Assembly: GCF_000970285.1 (NCBI RefSeq)
Contig: NZ_CP009516.1
Coordinates: 971,036-1,035,035 of the forward strand
From: Methanosarcina horonobensis HB-1 = JCM 15518
GTDB taxonomy: Archaea > Halobacteriota > Methanosarcinia > Methanosarcinales > Methanosarcinaceae
Direction of reading: 5' to 3'
Length of the DNA: 64,000 nt
Shown here: in pieces, positions 58,791 through 64,000 of the stretch
How the letters are laid out: the number at the start of each line of letters is the position of its first letter
How positions within the stretch are numbered: position 1 is the first letter of the stretch
Notes under the pieces: generated by a model
The model's input: only the letters and a program-made list of their open reading frames with translations
The model's database searches: none
What the model was told of the DNA's origin: nothing
Program-made: the position numbers and the translations under genes

Positions 58791-59294
58791 CTAAAAAAAA
58801 TGTTTTTTCTCTATCCCTACACCCCATTGCCTTAAACTAGAATAGAAAAGTATGACGCTTATTACAATAAAAAGCAGGCCTGCTAAAAGATAAAGTGTTA
58901 TATCATAGGCACTTTCCGCTGGAGGATATGTACTTTGTCCCAAATAATCTGTCATGAATTTGGCGATGTATGTAAAGCCACATGCAACTGACACGACAGA
59001 GAAAGATAAAAGAACCAGTATCTTATTCTTTTCCTGTGGACGCAAGAGAATTATGCCTTTTTCTGTTATTTCATAGTATATCCATTTGTGGGTTCCCTCT
59101 TTTTTCCTTACCAAGCCAGCATCGAGTAACTTTTCTAAATGTTCATGAACTGTCGATTTTGCCAGATTTTCAGTTTTCGAGAGTTCTGTGATCGTCATAC
59201 ATCTTGCATCAAGTTTTCTTAAAATCGAAATCCTTGATATTGACGATAACGCGATAAACGACTTCAAGTCCAATATAACGTTCTCAGACGTCAA
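58791..59294 (-). CDS. Membrane-anchored winged-helix regulator
   Basis: 167 residues. An ArsR/MarR-like winged helix (TITELSKTENLAKSTVHEHLEKLLDAGLVRKKEG) at residues about 32-68 and wing KWIYYEITEKG, then two membrane helices (VLLSFSVVSVACGFTYIA and LYLLAGLLFIVISVILFY). Such proteins can read an envelope signal directly. It is first in a minus-strand block with the DUF6345 pair. TTG start at 59294. Confidence 0.82.
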   Translation of the reverse strand: MTSENVILDLKSFIALSSISRISILRKLDARCMTITELSKTENLAKSTVHEHLEKLLDAGLVRKKEGTHKWIYYEITEKGIILLRPQEKNKILVLLSFSVVSVACGFTYIAKFMTDYLGQSTYPPAESAYDITLYLLAGLLFIVISVILFYSSLRQWGVGIEKKHFF

Positions 59295-59708
59295 AAACTA
59301 CGCACCTTTAATTAAGTTCATATTGCGACTATTTCTACTATTTATTACAAATACTTCTACTATTAACTTATCGAGTACAAATAATTGTATTTCGGTATGC
59401 TTTTTGGTTGGCAAGCAAATTTAAATCGTGTGTAGAATTCTACAAGAATTTGCATTAATGATTATATTCTTTCCTCATATTGACGACTCTCACGGTGTAT
59501 AGCCTGTATGGATAGAGTTTGTATCAGTTTTAACACTTTATTCATAACTCGATTTAAAAAATCAACTATTAGAATCTGTTAGTATTATCTAACTAATAGA
59601 GAATGTTAATCAAAATAATTTTAGAACTTATTATAAGTGACTTTCATTAAGGAAAAGAAATCCGGGAATTCTTTTTTGAGTAATATTCTAATTTCATATT
59701 CACTATTG
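59295..59708. other. AT-rich region upstream of the winged-helix regulator
   Basis: About 410 bases with no gene seen. The regulator's promoter should lie at 59300-59420. The rest is AT-rich up to the relic repeat at 59709. Confidence 0.4.
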
Positions 59709-59745
59709 ATTCGAGAGCAAGCTCCATTAAAATAAGAGTTAAAAC
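59709..59745 (+). CRISPR. Single degenerate CRISPR repeat
   Basis: Starts ATTCGAGAGCAAGCTCCATT and ends AAGAGTTAAAAC. It lies 62 bases from the end of the CapA-like gene. Confidence 0.88.
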
Positions 59746-59806
59746 TTAATTTAAACAAAATTTTTTGAAATTCAAGCTAAAAATTGCATATTTTAGTTAC
59801 TAAAAA

Positions 59807-60931
59807 TCAATTTATTATAAGTTCGATGGAATTATCGCTAAGTAGTTTAAATTCCGTATCAAATGCCTTCCCTTCCCTGTTTAAAACATGTTTTATCCAT
59901 TTTGCGTAATTACGGCCTGCGTAGTTTAATTTAAAATTTTTTATCTGCATGGGTATAATCTTTAATTTGCTGATCTTTCCCATGTCAGTGTCAAAGTCGA
60001 CAAAATACATTAGGGCAAGGTCGTCTCTGTATATTTCGTAGCCTGTTATCCCTTCATAATCATTTATAAAATCGCCGCATCCGTACAATATTAATCTATT
60101 TTTATAGACCTCAATGCCTATTGGATGATGCGATGAATGGCCATGCACTATGTTTACCCCTGCCAGATCGATAAGGTTATGTGCAAATTCCATATGAGCC
60201 TTGGATATTCTGTAGCCCCAATTGCTGCCCCAGTGGATTGATACTATCGAAATATCATTCTTGCCTCTTATTGCGTCGAATTTTTCTTTTATGTTCCTGA
60301 CCGTATTTATTGAATAATCGGGAATAAGATTTACCCCGGCTCTGTTACTTTCAGCGCTCCATTCATTCGGAATGCCGCTTGTAATTGAGCCACAGGAATA
60401 TATTAAAACTCTTCCCTTCCTTTTTAAATCAAACACGGCAACTTTTTCAGCTAAAGACTTATCAATTCCTGCGCCTGCAAATTTTATTTTTGCATCGCTG
60501 AGTGTTTTAATGGTTTCATCAAGCCCCTTATATCCCCAGTCCAGGACATGATTATTGGCAAGAGAAGTAAAGTCAATCCCAGCATCTTTTATTACGTTAA
60601 TATTTTGAGGATTTAACTTGTAATGAATTCCTTTATGTTTCCAGTAATCCCTGCTTGATGTTACGCTTGTTTCAAGATTTATGATCTTTAAATCCGGTTT
60701 TTTATTGTCAAACTCCTTTAATGCGTCTCCCCAGACGTATGAATAATCCACGGGTTTATCAATCTCGCCGTTTTTATCTTCCGCAATATCCACATATCCT
60801 TTTGCAGACTTCATGTACGGCTCATAAATCCTCGGATCGCCCGGATGAGGCAGAATCTGGTCAATCCCCCTTCCAAGCATAACGTCGCCGCATAGGAAAA
60901 TTGAAATTATTTTTTCTATGGTCATATTCAT
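59807..60931 (-). CDS. CapA-family (PgsA-like) metallophosphoesterase-fold protein
   Basis: A 374-residue protein of the CapA family linked in bacteria to poly-gamma-glutamate capsule. Motifs: CGDVMLGRG near residue 15, NLETSVTSS near residue 84, ANNHVLDWGYKGL near residue 125, SIHWGSNWGY near residue 233 and VHGHSSHHP near residue 258, giving the metal-binding Asp, Asn and His set. No signal peptide is obvious. Flanked by relic CRISPR repeats on both sides. Confidence 0.88.
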   Translation of the reverse strand: MNMTIEKIISIFLCGDVMLGRGIDQILPHPGDPRIYEPYMKSAKGYVDIAEDKNGEIDKPVDYSYVWGDALKEFDNKKPDLKIINLETSVTSSRDYWKHKGIHYKLNPQNINVIKDAGIDFTSLANNHVLDWGYKGLDETIKTLSDAKIKFAGAGIDKSLAEKVAVFDLKRKGRVLIYSCGSITSGIPNEWSAESNRAGVNLIPDYSINTVRNIKEKFDAIRGKNDISIVSIHWGSNWGYRISKAHMEFAHNLIDLAGVNIVHGHSSHHPIGIEVYKNRLILYGCGDFINDYEGITGYEIYRDDLALMYFVDFDTDMGKISKLKIIPMQIKNFKLNYAGRNYAKWIKHVLNREGKAFDTEFKLLSDNSIELIIN

Positions 60932-61112
60932 ATTTAATTCGAGATATCATTTAAAATATATTACCATATTATTATAAATTTGTTAGAGTTTGGCAAATAT
61001 GGACCGCCCATAAATCCTATTGTATTTTTTTCAATAAGATGCCTATAATAATTTTCAGTACTGCAATTACTAAAATATTTCACAAAAATTTGACATTTGA
61101 ATCTATCCAATG

Positions 61113-61193
61113 ATTACGAATTTTCCACTAAACAAGGATTGAAACAATAGAAATACCGACATCCACTTTATGAAATCTTTATTCGCAAGCAAG
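61113..61193 (+). CRISPR. Degenerate repeat, spacer and half repeat cut by an IS fragment
   Basis: Repeat 61113-61145 (ends CCACTAAACAAGGATTGAAAC), a 35-base spacer, and the first 13 bases of the next repeat (ATTCGCAAGCAAG) at 61181-61193. Transposase-coding sequence starts directly after. Confidence 0.8.
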
Positions 61194-61580
61194 TTCATAC
61201 CTCCAATATTCAGGATCAAGATGGAGCTAAACTTGTTCTGCAACAGATTAGTGGGACGTTCTCTCGATTGAAGCTTATTTGGGCTGATGCAGGTTACTCA
61301 GATCAACTTGTTGATTGGGTCAAAGTAGCTTGTGGTTGGGTACTTGAAATGGTTACGAGGAGAGATGATGTCAAAGGTTTTCAAGTACTGCCTCACAGAT
61401 GGATAGTAGAGCATACATTTGGACGACTAGGTCGATATCGACGGTTGAGTAAAGATTACGAAGGATTGACAGAATCAAGTCAAGCATTCATATATGCTGC
61501 GATAATTAATATAATGATTAAAGACTGGCTAGGATCAAATCTTGAAGCAAATGAAAAAAATTTAATTTTAAGACAGTCTC
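61194..61580 (+). pseudogene. Truncated IS5-type transposase
   Basis: The frame from about 61194 reads HTSNIQDQDGAKLVLQQISG, LKLIWADAGY and VLPHRWIVEHTFGRLGRYRR, RLSKDYEG: the C-terminal half of an IS5-family DDE transposase with its last Asp and Glu regions. The N-terminal half is missing. TTTAAGACAGTCTCTTAA at 61563-61580 resembles the IS end. The open frame continues to 61693 through non-transposase sequence. The element was clipped exactly at a CRISPR repeat. Confidence 0.82.
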
Positions 61581-61691
61581 TTAATTCCACTTTAACAAAA
61601 AACAATAATAGTTCTTTTTTCATCTTTGTAATATCGGCTTGCCTTCCTGCCACAGCAGACAATGTACCAACAAGCTGTCATCGCAGGAAAT

Positions 61692-61797
61692 AACTCAAAG
61701 ATCCACTAAAAGAGGGATTGAATTGTGAGATTATGGGAGTTGTGAATGATCCAGAAATAAAATTCAATAGCAAGATCTATTAAATAATAATCGAAAC
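61692..61797 (+). CRISPR. Two degenerate CRISPR repeats with one spacer
   Basis: 61692-61723 (AGATCCACTAAAAGAGGGATT core) and 61762-61797 (starts ATTCAATAGCAAGATCTATT, ends TAATCGAAAC), separated by 38 bases. Confidence 0.75.
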
Positions 61798-61836
61798 TAA
61801 AAAACCATGTCACTTCTCATTGCAACCTCGAACTCG

Positions 61837-61888
61837 ACATCAACTTTCAGACACTAAAGTGTACATCAACTCCCGGACACTAAAGTGT
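61837..61888. repeat. Tandem 26-base repeat at the 3' end of the RNB gene
   Basis: Two units, ACATCAACTTTCAGACACTAAAGTGT-like, at 61837-61862 and 61863-61888 differ at about four bases. The second includes the last codons and stop of the RNB gene. Such tandem ends are seen at some insertion-sequence termini. Confidence 0.7.
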
Positions 61889-63686
61889 ATATCATCGCTC
61901 TAGCTGCTAACCTTTTGGCCCTTTGCTTTTTTCCTGCTTGGCCGGTGCTGGTCGAGGAGCCAAAGGTGCAGGTACAGGTGAAGGTCGGCTTGTTGGTCGA
62001 GCCTTCCGTCTCAAACGAATAAGCCGGCAAGGGAAGTTTCTTTGCCTGACAATATTCCTGCAGGGCAAAAATTGGGTCTTTTGACGTGTTAATTGTCATT
62101 TCTCCCTTACTGGCCGGCAGGTCTGCTACCTTGGTCTTCAAGTCAGGAGTGGGTAAGCCCAGAATAGTTGCGAGCAGGTCTACGGATGCCCGCTGCATTG
62201 CGCCTTTCTTTGTCAGGTCCTCATATGCAGCGGACTGGTACTCTCTGTCACCGACTCTAATGGCGCTCAGGGCGGTGAATACCGGTATGTTGCCTCGGGC
62301 AGTTTCGGTCACTTCATATATGGGCATCTGCCAACCTGGTATATGTTGTGCGATATCGAAGATTGAGACTGCGTGATGAGGCGCAGTTGCTAACTCTTCC
62401 AGCACTGCTCTTTTAAGCTCAGTCCATCTTTCGCCATCAGGGGCCTGCAGGAGTACCAGCCCTGTGCAGATGATCGGCAACTTGCCAAGGCGTTTCTGGA
62501 AAACATCGCGGTAAGCCTCGGGGCAGTCTCCCCCTTTGCGGATCAGAAATTTGGTGATGCGCTCGAAATCTGTATCGCTTGCATTCTCAATCCTGTTCCT
62601 CAGGATGGCAAACTCAGCTTCTTTATACGCCTTTTCTTTCATGTACTCGCTTTTAGCCTTGTCGTTTTCAAGGTGCTTCAGGTTAATGTGCGATGCAATT
62701 GCCTGAATCTCTTCTTTAGAATGGGGCAAGGGCTCGTTCCGGATGTATGCCCTGATCTGCTGGTGGTTAACGAGATCAGCATACCTTCGGATGGGCGAGG
62801 TGAAATGGGTATACGCTCCGAGGTTCAGTCCGAAATGGCCCAGGATGACGGGGCCATATTCCGCTCTATTGAGCATCATGTACGCGGTATGCCTGACTGT
62901 AGCTATGTTTACCTCAGGGATGACAGCTATGCTTTCGAGCAGCTTCAGCAAGTCCTCCCGCTCAGGGGTGGCGCTCCGGGCTGTATGGTTACGGAAAAGG
63001 ATAGGAATGTCATTTTTGACCGCATACTCTGCTACGGCCATGTTAGCGAGAATCATCAGCTCTTGGATGATAACGTAGCCGATAGTATCTTCCCTGCGTT
63101 TCAGTTGCCGTAGCGATCCTTCTTCACTCGTCACCAGCCCCTTCCCCAAATCGTAGAATGCCAGCGCTCCGTGGTTACGGCGCTGCATCAAAAGACCGTT
63201 CGCTAACTGGCTTGCGAGCTTGATGAGAGCGTGCTGCGTGTGCTCCTTATCAGAGAGAATGCCGGGGACGTCAGAGAAAGCTATCTTTGCTTCGCTGGTC
63301 ATCGCAGTCCGCGAAATCTTTATTTCACGGATTGACAGATCCATGCCGAGGATGATATCCACAACGAGGACATACTTCGACTCTCCCGGCCATAGGGAAA
63401 ACTTCCCGTCTGCGAGCCGCCGGGGCAGCATCGGGCTGTTACCGTTTGCATAATACCTGGTCTCTACCCGGGATATCGCAAGTTGATCAAGCTCTGAATG
63501 CTTGTGAATTACTTTTGCGACGTCCGTGATCATGACCACGACGTGCCAGCCGCCGTTTTCCATGGTTTCCACCCAGATTGCATCATCCATGTCCCGGGTT
63601 GTCACGTCATCGATCGTAATGCCTCTGAGCATATCTGGCATAGTATCACTTAGGTGCAAAATTTGGTTTGCTTTCCTTATATGCAT
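61866..63686 (-). CDS. RNB-domain exoribonuclease (RNase II/R-like) with C-terminal dsRBD
   Basis: A 606-residue protein. TIDDVTTRDMDDAIWVE near residues 24-40 holds the catalytic aspartates (D26, D32, D34, D35) of RNB 3'-5' exoribonucleases; FTSPIRRYADLVNHQQ and the helices after it complete the RNB domain to about residue 370. Residues about 535-600 form a double-stranded RNA-binding domain (LQEYCQAKKLPLPAY and RAKRLAARAMI). The N-terminal cold-shock and C-terminal S1 domains of RNase R are absent. RNB enzymes are rare in methanogens, so this is probably acquired. The last residues lie in a tandem repeat. Confidence 0.88.
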   Translation of the reverse strand: MHIRKANQILHLSDTMPDMLRGITIDDVTTRDMDDAIWVETMENGGWHVVVMITDVAKVIHKHSELDQLAISRVETRYYANGNSPMLPRRLADGKFSLWPGESKYVLVVDIILGMDLSIREIKISRTAMTSEAKIAFSDVPGILSDKEHTQHALIKLASQLANGLLMQRRNHGALAFYDLGKGLVTSEEGSLRQLKRREDTIGYVIIQELMILANMAVAEYAVKNDIPILFRNHTARSATPEREDLLKLLESIAVIPEVNIATVRHTAYMMLNRAEYGPVILGHFGLNLGAYTHFTSPIRRYADLVNHQQIRAYIRNEPLPHSKEEIQAIASHINLKHLENDKAKSEYMKEKAYKEAEFAILRNRIENASDTDFERITKFLIRKGGDCPEAYRDVFQKRLGKLPIICTGLVLLQAPDGERWTELKRAVLEELATAPHHAVSIFDIAQHIPGWQMPIYEVTETARGNIPVFTALSAIRVGDREYQSAAYEDLTKKGAMQRASVDLLATILGLPTPDLKTKVADLPASKGEMTINTSKDPIFALQEYCQAKKLPLPAYSFETEGSTNKPTFTCTCTFGSSTSTGQAGKKQRAKRLAARAMIYTLVSGS

Positions 63687-63797
63687 GTTGGTCAGTAGAA
63701 AAGTGGTAAGAGATGCTCATTTTTAGAAGCAGTTGTCTCTGCCGTGCTGTCTTGGTGGAAAAAAGAAACTTTGTGCCATCGCGGAAAAATCATTCCA

Positions 63798-63834
63798 GAT
63801 TCGCAGGCAAGATCCGTTAAAATAAGGATTGAAA
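63798..63834 (+). CRISPR. Degenerate CRISPR repeat near the right edge
   Basis: Starts ATTCGCAGGCAAGATCCGTT and ends AATAAGGATTGAAAC. It shows that the relic zone extends at least to here. Confidence 0.88.
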
Positions 63835-63885
63835 CTCTTATCCAGCGGCTAAAATCGAGCTGGATATGGACTGTCTGGACAGGTT

Positions 63886-64000
63886 CCATTTGTATTATAT
63901 TGTCCATTTGTTGTATTATATTGAGAAACGCGGTCAGGTTGTGCGCCTACCTGCCCGTTCTATTATTGCGGGAAGAAATATAAAAGTAAAAACCTCTTTT
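63886..64000. other. Right-edge sequence, unassigned
   Basis: Contains a short direct repeat (TCCATTTG then TATTATATTG, twice) at about 63886-63925. A plus-strand frame across 63744-63983 includes the relic repeat and is not a credible gene. Nothing else seen before the edge. Confidence 0.3.

Noticed and set aside
63744-63983. 79-residue plus-strand frame at the right edge
   Set aside because: It includes a relic CRISPR repeat and has no recognisable start signal.

Overview
The window comes from a methanogenic archaeon, almost certainly a Methanosarcina. Evidence: an archaeal sn-glycerol-1-phosphate dehydrogenase, a PurP-type purine enzyme, a Kae1-Bud32 fusion, a translation/transcription operon (aIF2-gamma, PIN protein, RpoE, Spt4, dephospho-CoA kinase, rpS24e, rpS27ae), DUF2150, DUF63 and DUF1638 proteins, long AT-rich intergenic DNA, and a type I-B CRISPR repeat ending in ATTGAAAC of the kind I know from Methanosarcina. 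The species assignment is inference.

Bases 1-31000 are ordinary chromosomal backbone. They hold a radical SAM protein cut by the window edge, a ferredoxin, a cyclase-family hydrolase, XTP/dITPase with Kae1-Bud32, a 1020-residue TPR membrane protein, two tandem tiny paralogous proteins, the information-processing operon, purP, SpoIIM-like and DUF63 membrane proteins, egsA, UPF0179, DUF2150, a glycogen-type sugar block (GT4, galT, GT3), DUF1638, a frameshifted DUF1772 gene, an ABC ATPase, a GNAT acetyltransferase and an AlkD-like protein.

Bases 31040-44260 are a complete type I-B CRISPR-Cas locus. A divergent csa3 regulator is followed by cas8b-cas7-cas5-cas3-cas6-cas1-cas2-cas4 on the plus strand, then a leader, then an array of 50 apparently identical 37-nt repeats with 49 spacers, transcribed left to right.

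Bases 44261 to the right edge are an accessory island. Through it are scattered about twenty decayed copies of the same CRISPR repeat, singly or as two- and three-repeat mini-arrays. Between them sit cargo genes: two copies of a Doc-like toxin-antitoxin pair, a HicBA pair, a RelE-like pair, a GH46 chitosanase, a GNAT enzyme, a bacterial-looking block (ZIP transporter, TetR regulator with three operators, rifampicin-phosphotransferase-like gene with an in-frame UAG, Tn554-like fragment, SnoaL-like protein), a secreted caspase-like DUF6345 protein with a partner and a membrane-anchored regulator, a CapA-like protein, a broken IS5-type transposase and an RNB-dsRBD ribonuclease. The repeated pairing of cargo boundaries with CRISPR-repeat relics is the most unusual property of the window: the old array seems to have acted as a landing and recombination zone for genes. 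The toxin-antitoxin modules beside the intact array may stabilise it, which is inference.
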